Assembly (NCBI GenBank): GCA_021648225.1
Contig: JAKITE010000069.1
Span: forward strand, 1 to 14,192
Source: Paracoccaceae bacterium
GTDB taxonomy: Bacteria > Pseudomonadota > Alphaproteobacteria > Rhodobacterales > Rhodobacteraceae
Direction of reading: 5' to 3'
DNA length: 14,192 nt
The notes under the pieces were generated by a model, which worked only from the letters and a program-made list of their open reading frames with translations, was not told the origin of the DNA and searched no databases. The translations under genes were made by a program, and so were the position numbers. This document shows, one piece after another, positions 6,649 to 14,192 of this stretch; the first letter of the stretch is position 1; each line of letters begins with the position of its first letter.

Positions 6649-9123
6649 TCAGGCTTTTTCCAGATTTCTTGCCGGATTCAAATGGCTATCAATTTCCGAA
6701 AATAACGTCTCTGGCCGGTTCGGGATGATATATCCATTTTTGGCTTTTTTAACTGCTTCGGCCTGTGCACCAAGGTCAAAACAAAAAACCGGCAGGCCGG
6801 TATGGATTGCCTCATGGGTGGTATAGGAAAAGGTTTCGGGGCAAATCGAGGCAATAAGCCAGCAATTTATACCGTTGCTTTTGGCGATTTTTGCCAGATT
6901 TTTGACCTGATAGGTTCCGGTAACCGCAATATCTGGGTGACTATATTTCGGGTCCATATTACCAATCACAACAATCCGGCCCGATTTTTTATTGGCTGCC
7001 GCCGCTTGTTGAATGAATTCAGCGCCTTTGATCAGGCCGATATTGCCCAAAACACCAATCACCGGCGATTTGTATTTTCCGGGATTTATTTTGTCGGGAA
7101 CTTCGGGCAGTTCATGGGGCACGACTTTAATTTTGCTGGCATGTTGTGGATATGCTTTGGCAAATATCGTTTTGCCCGAGGTTGAAAACACCTCAACCCG
7201 ATTGGCATGGGTAAGAATATGATCCCAGTTCTGCCGCCATTGGCCAATGCTTTTGGATTTCACTGTTATAAAACCGGTATTTTTTCGGAAACAGGTTTCG
7301 CATGCAGAACGGCGCGGTAATTTGCAAAATTCGGCATTTTGATCAAGCAGGTTGTGGGACGGACAGATCGGAAAGAAATCATGCAGTTGAACAGAAAGGC
7401 TATCTTGTTTCGGGTCAATCATATTACAGATTTCATCCATGAATTTAAGGGGGCTACGCGAGCCAACAAGGCAAGTATAGAAAAACCCCCGTGATCTTAT
7501 CGGGGCCAAAAGCTGTTTTATTTCAGAGCGTTCCGACACCATACAGGAGGTTATGCCCACCGGTGTGTGAAGCTCTATTTGGTATTTTGCAGCCGAAACC
7601 CTGTCACGAATAACAATTACCGCCTGACCGTTTTTATGTTCTTTTTGAATGCGGTTTTTCAAATAGACCTCGGCACCGCCGCCCTGTTCATGGGTCAAAA
7701 AAACCGGCACTGGCTGGCCGGTATCGATGGCGGGCAGGGCCAGCGCAAACCGGGTGGATTTAAGCGGGTCAGCCGCAATAAAATTTTGCACCAATTGATC
7801 AAAGCGCGGATAAAGACGGCTGATCACCGCGCCGTTTTTGGCCAGTGCTGCCTGTTTTTCAGGGCCAAAAGATTCGCCGCCTTTGTGGTGCACAAACAAA
7901 TTGGTAACCGCCATATGCGTGCCGCCAATGGCGCGGGTTTTCTGGCACCAGTCGACCTCTTCGCCATAACCTTTGCCAAAACGCCGGTCCAGTTGCGGGA
8001 TTTTTTTAATAAAGCGTTTGTTCATACCCATGCAAAACCCGATGCCGGTGGGCATTTCAACAAAAGGCTGACGGCGATTTAGTGTCTGGGCAATGCTGTC
8101 AATACGATCAACCGCGCCGTCATTCAGCGGATTGTCTTTGCAAATAATCGGCAAAGACAGAATTTCGGCATTGTTGGACAAAGGCGTAGTGCTGGCGATA
8201 TTATTATCTTGTAAAATGGGGTGAATCAATCGGGGCAGCCAGCCTTGGGGCACAAATGCATCGGAATTCAGCAGCACAACATGGCGATCCCCCGCGGCTG
8301 TCAGGCCGCGATTGACCGAGGCAATAAACCCGAGGTTTTGGTTGTTTTCCAGCAGCAAAACCGAAGAATCGCGGGTTTTGACCCATTGGCGCAGCCATGG
8401 CCGGATGTTTTTATCGGTTGAGCAATCCTCAACCAGAATAAGCCGGTAGGGTGGTTTAGTATGGGTAATCACCCGTGTCAGACATTCTTTTAGCAGCTCA
8501 AATGAATTGTAAACCGGCAGAATAATCGCGATTTCGGTCTGGTCCAGCGCAGTTTTTATTGACGGTTCAGGGTCAAAAATCGACATATCAAATGTTTTTA
8601 TGCTGTTTTCAGGGCTGCCAAGCTGCATTTTTTTATCAAGAATACCTGCGGCTTTGCGATCCCCCGATAGCAAAAACCTAAGCACCGTGACCGGGTTTTG
8701 CAAAAACAGAACCGGCAAAAAAACCATGGTTGCCAATGCGGCGCGGCATTTGTCAGCGCGGCTGAAAAGCACCAGATCGGGGTGGGTTGTTTTTTTTGCA
8801 GGGTTGCAAGGTTGAACACAAAGCCTGTCGGACGGGGTTAATAAAACAGAAAATCCGGTTTTTTCGGAGACAGGAATATCATGCACCCGCGCCACATCCG
8901 CGCGCAATAAATGCCGGTCTATCGGGGTGACAATGCCGTTATTCATGATCTTTAGATCAGGGCCAAAATACCAACCCTCAACCCGCATCTGGCCAGCCTC
9001 GGGGGTGATTTTTTCGATATATCCAAGGGTATCACCACCCAGTTTCAGCGCCCCCCCCTTGCGAAGCCGGCTGGACCTGTATCTGGATTTGATGGTCAGA
9101 ACCGTTTCGCGCAATTGCTTCAT
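6649..9123 (-). CDS. Fused GT2-GT4 glycosyltransferase with N-terminal accessory domain
   Basis: This 824-aa protein probably acts in the cytoplasm in surface polysaccharide or glycoconjugate assembly. Residues about 30-100 form a small beta-rich region (MRVEGWYFGP ... RADVARVHDIP ... KTGFSVLL) of a kind often seen ahead of GT2 domains in this group. The GT2 domain (about 196-440) has IAIILPVYNSFELLKECL, VEDCSTD (231-237), the DxD-like LLNSDAF (284-290) and GYGEEVDW (385-392) at the catalytic-base position. A GT4-like GT-B domain (about 470-815) shows HEQGGGAEVYL, GVLGNIGLIKGAEF and PETFSYTTHEAIHTGLPVF, the usual donor-binding E-x7-E region. Within it lies a His/Cys cluster: His581, Cys587, Cys600, Cys608, Cys611. 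No membrane helix is clear. The start has a poor ribosome site (ACGGG); an 8-G run interrupts codons 22-25. Donor and acceptor sugars are unknown. It sits alone, 68 bp upstream of dctB on the same strand. Confidence 0.85.
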   Translation of the reverse strand: MKQLRETVLTIKSRYRSSRLRKGGALKLGGDTLGYIEKITPEAGQMRVEGWYFGPDLKIMNNGIVTPIDRHLLRADVARVHDIPVSEKTGFSVLLTPSDRLCVQPCNPAKKTTHPDLVLFSRADKCRAALATMVFLPVLFLQNPVTVLRFLLSGDRKAAGILDKKMQLGSPENSIKTFDMSIFDPEPSIKTALDQTEIAIILPVYNSFELLKECLTRVITHTKPPYRLILVEDCSTDKNIRPWLRQWVKTRDSSVLLLENNQNLGFIASVNRGLTAAGDRHVVLLNSDAFVPQGWLPRLIHPILQDNNIASTTPLSNNAEILSLPIICKDNPLNDGAVDRIDSIAQTLNRRQPFVEMPTGIGFCMGMNKRFIKKIPQLDRRFGKGYGEEVDWCQKTRAIGGTHMAVTNLFVHHKGGESFGPEKQAALAKNGAVISRLYPRFDQLVQNFIAADPLKSTRFALALPAIDTGQPVPVFLTHEQGGGAEVYLKNRIQKEHKNGQAVIVIRDRVSAAKYQIELHTPVGITSCMVSERSEIKQLLAPIRSRGFFYTCLVGSRSPLKFMDEICNMIDPKQDSLSVQLHDFFPICPSHNLLDQNAEFCKLPRRSACETCFRKNTGFITVKSKSIGQWRQNWDHILTHANRVEVFSTSGKTIFAKAYPQHASKIKVVPHELPEVPDKINPGKYKSPVIGVLGNIGLIKGAEFIQQAAAANKKSGRIVVIGNMDPKYSHPDIAVTGTYQVKNLAKIAKSNGINCWLIASICPETFSYTTHEAIHTGLPVFCFDLGAQAEAVKKAKNGYIIPNRPETLFSEIDSHLNPARNLEKA
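9051..9058 (-). repeat. Homopolymeric G8 tract near the 5' end of the glycosyltransferase gene
   Basis: Eight consecutive C on the plus strand give AAG GGG GGG GCG (Lys22-Gly-Gly-Ala25) in the coding strand. Gain or loss of one base would stop synthesis early, the arrangement used for slipped-strand phase variation in other bacteria. Whether it varies here is unknown. Confidence 0.6.
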
Positions 9124-9226
9124 TCGATTTGCCCGTTAAAAATATCAAAATACTGGAGCATTAACATTTACTTGGAAAAGCTTAACAAAGCCTTATGTCG
9201 GGCAATCAGAAGCCGGCAGAAACCGG

Positions 9227-9254
9227 TTGTTTTCAGGATATTTTCGGGTAATAG
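9227..9254 (+). promoter_or_regulatory. Possible promoter of the MFS exporter
   Basis: TTGTTT (9227-9232) and TAATAG (9249-9254) are separated by 16 bp and lie 35 bp before the MFS start codon. The match is moderate. The divergent gap 9124-9288 (165 bp) must also hold the promoter of the glycosyltransferase gene, for which I see no convincing element. No regulator gene adjoins. Confidence 0.25.
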
Positions 9255-9288
9255 ATTTGCACTGGCAAAATTCCGAAAGCATCCCCCC

Positions 9289-10485
9289 ATGAAAAGCAGA
9301 CTTCCTGTTGTATTTATCGTTATTACCGTGATGCTGGATTCGGTCGGTATCGGGCTGGTTATGCCGGTTTTGCCGAAAATGCTGCAATCCATTACCGGTG
9401 AAACCTTGTCTCAAACCTCTATCTGGATCGGTTTGCTGGCCTTTACCTATGCGGTTATGCAGTTCTCATTCGGGCCAACCATCGGCAATCTGTCTGACCG
9501 GTTCGGGCGGCGGCCGGTATTGTTGACAGCGCTGGTTTTAATGGCTGGCAGCCATCTGGTTTTTGGGTTGGCGCAATCTATCTGGCTGCTTTTTGTGGCA
9601 AGAATTGTTACCGGCATCACGGGTGCTACCTTTTCAACCGCCAATGCCTATATGGCCGATATTACCGCCCCTGAAAAACGGGCGGCCAGTTTTGGTTTGG
9701 TGGGTGCAGCGTTTGGCATCGGGTTTATAATTGGCCCCGCGCTTGGCGGATTGCTGGGCGAGCTGGGGCCAAGGGCGCCGTTTTTTGCCGCCGCTGCGGT
9801 TGCATTGCTAAACGCAATATTGGGGTTCTTTGTTTTGCCTGAAACGCTGGCGGTTGAAAAACGCCGCAAATTCGAATTTGCCCGCTGTAATCCGTTTTCG
9901 GCAATTATGCGGCTGCGCAATATTCCGAGTATCGGGGGCATGGTAGTGGTGTTGTTTTTGTTTGGTGTGGGCCAAAATGTTTACCCGTCGGTCTGGGCCC
10001 TATTCACGATGGAGCGGTTTGCCTTTTCAACCGGCATGGTCGGGATCAGCCTTGCCATTTTTGGCTTGTGCATGGCCTTGGTTCAGGGCGGGCTTATCCG
10101 GGTGGTGATTCCGCGATTTGGTGAATGGAATGTGGCGCGGACCGGATTGATGATCAATGCGGTTGTTTTAATGTCGATTACCATGATTTCATCACAAGTG
10201 CTTTTGTTTGTGTTGATGCCGGTAATGGCGCTGGGGGTGATTGCCTCGCCCGCATTGCAGGGGATTATGTCAAAAAACATCCCGGCGGATAAACAAGGCG
10301 AATTACAGGGGGTTCTGGCCTCGGTTCAGGGGCTGGGAATGGTGGTCAGCCCGATCTTGATGACCTTTTTGTTCAGGGCTTTTACCGCTGAATCCGCACC
10401 GGTCTATGCGCCGGGGGCACCATTTTTTATGGCAGGCCTGTTGATGCTGACCGCGTTTATTTTATTGTCGCGTTTACGCAAATAA
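9289..10485 (+). CDS. TetA-like MFS transporter (drug:H+ antiporter-type)
   Basis: This is a 398-aa inner-membrane protein of about twelve hydrophobic segments, the usual length for TCR/Tet-family MFS exporters. It opens with LDSVGIGLVMPVLPKML, the TetA-type first helix and loop (DxxGxGLxMPVLP), and has MFS motif A as GNLSDRFGRRPVLL between helices 2 and 3. GLVGAAFGIGFIIGPALGGLLGELGPRAPFFAAA matches motif C, typical of exporters. I chose the ATG at 9289 because the first helix begins a few residues later; the frame stays open for another 58 codons but those are polar and overlap the start of the divergent gene. No proper Shine-Dalgarno is present; six C precede the ATG. No tetR-like repressor adjoins, so a true tetracycline-resistance role is doubtful. 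The substrate is unknown. Confidence 0.88.
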   Translation: MKSRLPVVFIVITVMLDSVGIGLVMPVLPKMLQSITGETLSQTSIWIGLLAFTYAVMQFSFGPTIGNLSDRFGRRPVLLTALVLMAGSHLVFGLAQSIWLLFVARIVTGITGATFSTANAYMADITAPEKRAASFGLVGAAFGIGFIIGPALGGLLGELGPRAPFFAAAAVALLNAILGFFVLPETLAVEKRRKFEFARCNPFSAIMRLRNIPSIGGMVVVLFLFGVGQNVYPSVWALFTMERFAFSTGMVGISLAIFGLCMALVQGGLIRVVIPRFGEWNVARTGLMINAVVLMSITMISSQVLLFVLMPVMALGVIASPALQGIMSKNIPADKQGELQGVLASVQGLGMVVSPILMTFLFRAFTAESAPVYAPGAPFFMAGLLMLTAFILLSRLRK

Positions 10486-10488
10486 AAA

Positions 10489-10508
10489 GGCCCGCACAAT
10501 GGCGGGCC
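10489..10508 (-). terminator. Rho-independent terminator of the BMP operon
   Basis: GGCCCGC (10489-10495) and GCGGGCC (10502-10508) form a 7-bp GC-rich stem with a 6-base loop. On the minus strand the stem is followed by TTTTTATTT, a good U-run, and it lies 22 nt after the BMP gene stop. It also begins 3 bp after the stop of the convergent MFS gene, but no T-run follows on the plus strand, so termination of that transcript would be weaker. Confidence 0.85.
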
Positions 10509-10530
10509 AATTCAAGGGTTTGTTACCGGC

Positions 10531-11610
10531 TTAGTTCGGCAATTCGCCGTCAATGCCTTCGACATAAAAGTTCATGCCAGCCAAGGTGCCGTCATCGGCA
10601 ATCTCGCCTTCAGCCAACCAGACCGAACCGTCCTGTTTGTTGATCGGGCCGGTGAACGGGTGCAAAGTGCCAGCGGCAAGCGCATCGGTTGCAGCTTGTG
10701 CCATTGCCTTGACATCGGCAGGGATCTGGTCCGAGAAAGGTGCAATGCCAACCATGCCGGCGCCAATACCATCCCAGGTGTCAGTGCTTTCCCATGTTCC
10801 GTCCATGACAGCGCGCACACGCGCGATATAATATGGGCCCCAGATATCGGTAACACCGGTCAATTGCGCATTCGGGCCAAAGGCCGACATGTCAGACGCC
10901 TGACCAAAAGCATAAATGCCTTTTTCTTCGGCAATGGTCATGGCAGCAGGGGAATCTGTGTGCTGCATGATCACGTCAACGCCTTGTTCAATCAGCGCAT
11001 TTGCGGCATCGGCTTCTTTGCCGGGATCAAACCATGTGTAAACCCAGACAATTTTGAATTCCACATCGGGGTTAACCGATTTGGCTGCCAGATAGGCCGC
11101 ATTGATGCCGCGCACAACTTCGGGAATCGGGAAAGATGCAATATAACCGACTTTGTTGGTTTCGGTCATGGCACCGGCAACCAGACCGATAACGTGACGG
11201 CCCTCATAGAAACGTGCGGAATAGGTCGAAACATTATCGGCCCGTTTATAACCGGTTGCATGTTCAAAGGCCACATCGGGGAAATCGGCTGCGACATTGA
11301 TGGTCGGGTCCATATAGCCAAAAGACGTGGTGAAAATAATATCCACACCGGCGCGGGCCATCTGGCTCATGACGCGTTCGGCGTCGGCGCCTTCGGGCAC
11401 GCTTTCAACATAGGATGTTTCAACGCTGTCGCCAAATTCGGCCTCGACCGCAAGACGGCCTTGGTCATGGGTCCATGTCCAGCCCAGATCACCGATCGGA
11501 CCAACATAGATAAACCCGGCTTTGACCGGCCCGTGGGAACCCGCAGTAGCAGCCCCCGCCAGCGCAAAGCCCATAGCAGCCGCGGCCGCCAGTGTTTTGG
11601 TTAATTTCAT
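10531..11610 (-). CDS. BMP-family ABC transporter substrate-binding protein (nucleoside/nucleobase type)
   Basis: This is a periplasmic receptor of the BMP/PnrA-like family, whose characterised members bind purine nucleosides. The 359-aa protein starts with a Sec signal peptide (MKLTKTLAAAAAMGFALAGAATA), cleaved near residue 23. It keeps the very conserved family text: GFIYVGPIGDLGWTWTHDQG near 32-51, VESVPEGADAERVMSQ, FTTSFGYMDPTINVAADFPDV, FEHATGYKRADNVSTYSARFYEGR, IASFPIPEVVRGINAA, WFDPGKEADAANALIEQGVDVIMQHTDSP, WGPYYIARVRAVMDGTW and LHPFTGPI. GGAG lies 8-11 nt before the ATG. It is the last gene of the operon, 30 bp after the second permease and just before a strong terminator. Ligand choice (adenosine, guanosine, xanthine or other) cannot be read from the sequence. 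Confidence 0.93.
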   Translation of the reverse strand: MKLTKTLAAAAAMGFALAGAATAGSHGPVKAGFIYVGPIGDLGWTWTHDQGRLAVEAEFGDSVETSYVESVPEGADAERVMSQMARAGVDIIFTTSFGYMDPTINVAADFPDVAFEHATGYKRADNVSTYSARFYEGRHVIGLVAGAMTETNKVGYIASFPIPEVVRGINAAYLAAKSVNPDVEFKIVWVYTWFDPGKEADAANALIEQGVDVIMQHTDSPAAMTIAEEKGIYAFGQASDMSAFGPNAQLTGVTDIWGPYYIARVRAVMDGTWESTDTWDGIGAGMVGIAPFSDQIPADVKAMAQAATDALAAGTLHPFTGPINKQDGSVWLAEGEIADDGTLAGMNFYVEGIDGELPN

Positions 11611-11640
11611 TTCATTTCTCCGTTTTTAGTTTAGTTGGCC

Positions 11641-12573
11641 TCAATTGGAGGCATGGAAAGAACGGCCCAGACAGGCCGGTGCATTCAAGCTGGCGCGTTT
11701 GCGGTCAGCCGACATAATAACGAGAACAACAATGGTTACAATATAGGGTGTCATAGAAAGATAAGCCGCCGAGATCGTGATTCCCAATGCTTGCAAGCTT
11801 AGCTGCAAAATCGTGATACCGCCAAATAAATATGCGCCCAAAATCGCGCGCCATGGTTTCCAGCTGGCAAAAACCACAATCGCCAAGGCGATCCAGCCGA
11901 TACCGGCGGTCATGCCTTCGGTCCATTGTGGCACGCGGATCAGGCTGACATAAGCGCCGCCAAGCCCCGCACAGGCCCCGCCAAACATAATTGCGCCAAA
12001 CCGGATCATCACCACGTTATAGCCAAGGGAATGCGCCGCATCATGGTTTTCACCACATGCCCGCAAGATCAGCCCGCCACGGGTGCGATTCAGGAAATAC
12101 CAGACACAGGCAACCAGAAAGATCGAAAAATAAATTACCGGATCATGGCTGAATAATAATTCGCCAACAATCGGCAAATCACTTAAGCCTTCAATATTCA
12201 AACGTGGCGTTGGCGGCGGTTTAATGCCGTTGTAATCGCCTCCCAAAAGCGCAGCAAGGCCCAGCCCGAACATCGTAAGTGCAAGGCCGGTTGCTACCTG
12301 ATTTGACAATAAAAACTGGGTTAAAAACCCGAAAATCATCGCCACAACCGCCCCGCCAACCATGGAACCCAGCATGCCCGCATAAGGCGAGGCGGTTTCG
12401 GTGGCAACAATAAACCCCGTCACCGCCCCGATAATCATCATGCCTTCAACACCCAGATTAAGCACACCGGATTTTTCAACCACCAGCTCGCCAAGGGCGG
12501 CCAAAAGAATAGGGGTGGCAGCGCCGATTAAAAGCACAATCATTGCGACCGGATTTAGGGAAGAAAAATCCAT
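11641..12573 (-). CDS. ABC transporter permease (BMP/nucleoside type), second subunit
   Basis: This is an inner-membrane permease of the PF02653 family, corresponding to the shorter (NupQ/YufQ-like) subunit of BMP-type nucleoside importers. The 310-aa protein is almost wholly hydrophobic. Its ATPase-contact-region motif is LGELVVEKSGVLNLGVEGMMIIGA near 27-50, and RTRGGLILRACGENHDAAHSLGYNV lies around 164-188, matching the family's second conserved loop. The start codon overlaps the upstream permease stop by one base (TAATG), with AAGGA upstream, so translation is coupled. The tail NAPACLGRSFHASN is polar and probably cytoplasmic. It should form a heterodimer with the product of 12573-13643. 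Confidence 0.92.
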   Translation of the reverse strand: MDFSSLNPVAMIVLLIGAATPILLAALGELVVEKSGVLNLGVEGMMIIGAVTGFIVATETASPYAGMLGSMVGGAVVAMIFGFLTQFLLSNQVATGLALTMFGLGLAALLGGDYNGIKPPPTPRLNIEGLSDLPIVGELLFSHDPVIYFSIFLVACVWYFLNRTRGGLILRACGENHDAAHSLGYNVVMIRFGAIMFGGACAGLGGAYVSLIRVPQWTEGMTAGIGWIALAIVVFASWKPWRAILGAYLFGGITILQLSLQALGITISAAYLSMTPYIVTIVVLVIMSADRKRASLNAPACLGRSFHASN

Positions 12574-13643
12574 TATGTGGTCCTTCGGGATAAAACGATG
12601 CGATAACTGACAAGAATTTCAATCGCCAGCAAGAAAAACAACAGCATGCCCTGAAACACCCGAACCGCCGCAGATGGCAGTTGAAGCATAAATTGTGCAT
12701 TTTCGCCGCCAATGAATGTGCCTGCCAAAACCACACCCGCCAGCAGGATACCCACCGGATGCAAGCGGCCCAGAAAGGCCACGATGATGGCGGTAAACCC
12801 GTATCCGACGGGGAAATTTGTGGTCAGCTTGCCCGCAGGGCCGGTTAGCTCGAACAAGCCGGCCAAACCGGCCAGGGCGCCGGAAATGCCCAGACAAACC
12901 GCAATGATGATCGAGGGGTTAACCCCGGCAAACCGCGCTGCGCGTGGCGAATCTCCGGTTAGTTTGATGCTGAAACCCAAGGAGTGTTTTTGCAGCAAAA
13001 TAAATGCCCCCGCCAAGGCAAGCAGGGCAACAATGCCCCCTACATGCAGGCCCAACGGTTCAAATATCATCGGTAAATCGGTTGCATCATTGCGCGAAAA
13101 ACTGCGGCTTTCGGGGAAATTAAACCCCTCCGGGTCGCGCAAAGGCCCGATCACCATCGCCGCCAGCAGATTTTGCGCGACATAAACCAGCATCAAGGAC
13201 ACCAGAATTTCATTGGCGTTGAATTTTATTTTCAATATCGCCGGAATCATCGCCCAAGCGAATCCGCCCACAGCGCCCATGATGGCCATGACGGGCAATA
13301 TCCACCAGCCCTCCATGCCCCATAATGCCAGCCCTGTGGCGCCGCCAACCAGCGCGCCCATAATAAACTGGCCCTCGGCCCCGATATTCCACACCCCCGC
13401 GCGAAACCCCAGCGAAAGCCCGATGGCAATCAGGATCAGCGGCGCGGCTTTGATAAATAATTGTGACAGGTTATAACTGTCCAGAAACGGGTCGAAAAAG
13501 ATGATCCAGATGGCATCAAACGGGTTAATGCCCAGCATGGCAAATAATGCACCGCCAAACACCATGGTCAGCGCAACCGCAATAAGCGGTGTGGAATACA
13601 GCATCAGATTCGAGGCTTTTTGCCTTGGTTCAAGCCTCAGCAT
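12573..13643 (-). CDS. ABC transporter permease (BMP/nucleoside type), first subunit
   Basis: This is the longer permease (NupP/YufP-like) of the heterodimeric membrane channel, 356 aa. A short basic N-terminus (MLRLEPRQKAS) precedes about eight to ten hydrophobic helices. The diagnostic motif IGLSLGFRAGVWNIGAEGQFIMGAL lies near 73-98, and KIKFNANEILVSLMLVYVA near 143-161 is the second family signature. GFSIKLTGDSPRAARFAGVNPS corresponds to the cytoplasmic coupling loop. A strong site, GGAAGGAA, precedes the ATG. The gene starts 14 bases inside the end of the ATPase gene and its stop overlaps the next permease start, so the operon is tightly packed. Confidence 0.92.
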   Translation of the reverse strand: MLRLEPRQKASNLMLYSTPLIAVALTMVFGGALFAMLGINPFDAIWIIFFDPFLDSYNLSQLFIKAAPLILIAIGLSLGFRAGVWNIGAEGQFIMGALVGGATGLALWGMEGWWILPVMAIMGAVGGFAWAMIPAILKIKFNANEILVSLMLVYVAQNLLAAMVIGPLRDPEGFNFPESRSFSRNDATDLPMIFEPLGLHVGGIVALLALAGAFILLQKHSLGFSIKLTGDSPRAARFAGVNPSIIIAVCLGISGALAGLAGLFELTGPAGKLTTNFPVGYGFTAIIVAFLGRLHPVGILLAGVVLAGTFIGGENAQFMLQLPSAAVRVFQGMLLFFLLAIEILVSYRIVLSRRTT

Positions 13644-14192
13644 GGTGTGTTCCTTCCAGTTGTCCGCCCATCATCAATCCGATTTCGTCAATGGTCAGCC
13701 CTTCGGCCTTTTGTGGTTTTGACATCTCGCCCTCGTTCAAAACCGCAAAAGTATCGGACATTTCCATCAATTCATCCAGATCCTGGCTAACCACCAGCAC
13801 CGCCGCGCCGCTTTCGGCCAATTCCTGTATGGCGCGCCGTATTGCCGCTGCTGCCGATGCATCAACCCCCCATGTGGGCTGGTTAACCACCAGCACCTCG
13901 GGCGATTGCAGCACCTCGCGACCAATAACAAATTTTTGCAGATTGCCGCCGGACAATGCCTTGGCCATCACCCGAATACCCGGGGTGCGGACATCGAATT
14001 CTTTAACGATATGTTTGGCAAATTCATCAATTTTACGGTGTTTCAAAAAGCCCTTATTGGCCAGCCCCATCCGGATGGAACCGGTCAAAAAGGCATTATC
14101 CGCAAGGCTCATCGCCGGTGCGGCGGCATGGCCCAGCCGTTCTTCGGGGCCGGTTAACAGGCCCAGTTTGCGCCGTTGATTGGGGCCAAGCC
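13630..14192 (-). CDS. ABC transporter ATPase, sugar/nucleoside type, C-terminal part (5' end outside window)
   Basis: Only the last 186 codons of a duplicated-domain ATPase (normally about 500 residues) are in the window. The frame is open to the edge, and residues before the internal Met at 14112 read GPEERLGHAAAPAMSLADNAFL, the usual link in these proteins, so that Met is not the start. The visible part is the second nucleotide-binding domain: signature LSGGNLQKFVIGRE, Walker B region VLVVNQPTWGVD and the H-loop-region sequence VLVVSQDLDELMEMSD. The Walker B acidic pair is replaced (Asp to Asn, Glu to Gln), and the switch His appears as Gln (SQDLDE), so this site is probably weak or non-hydrolytic, as is common in the second half of this family. 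It powers the two downstream permeases, overlapping the first by 14 bases. Confidence 0.93.
   Translation of the reverse strand, partial: LGPNQRRKLGLLTGPEERLGHAAAPAMSLADNAFLTGSIRMGLANKGFLKHRKIDEFAKHIVKEFDVRTPGIRVMAKALSGGNLQKFVIGREVLQSPEVLVVNQPTWGVDASAAAAIRRAIQELAESGAAVLVVSQDLDELMEMSDTFAVLNEGEMSKPQKAEGLTIDEIGLMMGGQLEGTHHAEA

Noticed and set aside
9115..9288. 58-codon upstream extension of the MFS reading frame
   Set aside because: It overlaps the divergent glycosyltransferase start, is polar, and adds nothing that Tet-family exporters have.
10660..11604. 314-codon open frame antisense to the BMP gene
   Set aside because: It has no recognisable domain or membrane pattern and lies fully opposite a highly conserved gene; this is a codon-usage shadow.
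1..14192. CRISPR arrays, tRNA/rRNA genes, insertion sequences, integrase or phage genes
   Set aside because: None were seen; the window is densely filled with metabolic transport, regulatory and glycosyltransferase genes.

Overview
The window looks like chromosomal DNA from an alphaproteobacterium, most likely a marine Rhodobacterales (Roseobacter-type) organism. The basis is protein character: a long-form DctQ as in Rhodobacter, a DctB/DctD pair next to dctPQM, a BMP-family nucleoside ABC operon, and a GT2-GT4 fusion glycosyltransferase. GC content is about half by eye. No rRNA, tRNA, CRISPR or insertion sequence is visible, and no gene-free stretch exceeds about 215 bases.

Left half (1-6580, all minus strand). 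Read in the direction of transcription this is dctB (sensor kinase), dctD (response regulator, ATGA overlap with dctB), a 214-bp regulatory gap, then dctP, dctQ and dctM, which form a tripartite TRAP transporter for C4-dicarboxylates. After dctM comes the first 19 codons of another exported protein, cut by the window edge. The kinase should sense external dicarboxylate and phosphorylate DctD, which should bind the perfect palindrome at 3480-3497 and activate dctPQM. A strong GC hairpin with a T-tract sits between dctP and dctQ and probably makes the binding protein more abundant than the membrane subunits.

Middle (6649-10485). An 824-aa minus-strand protein fuses an N-terminal accessory domain, a GT2 domain and a GT4-like domain. 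It is divergent from a plus-strand TetA-like MFS exporter. These two are single genes of unclear connection to the transport operons.

Right half (10489-14192, minus strand). In transcription order this is the 3' part of a duplicated-domain ABC ATPase, two PF02653-type permeases and a BMP-family binding protein, ending in a rho-independent terminator. The genes overlap or nearly touch. This is a purine nucleoside/nucleobase-type uptake operon whose 5' end lies outside the window.

Most notable: DctD has intact Walker A, Walker B, arginine-finger and Fis-type HTH motifs but lacks the whole GAFTGA loop needed for sigma-54 contact. The dctP upstream region shows a sigma-70-like TTGACA promoter and no recognisable -24/-12 element. 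Together these suggest a DctBD-dctPQM circuit rewired away from sigma-54. Second is a G8 tract (plus A8, A7 and T7 runs) in the 5' part of the glycosyltransferase gene.
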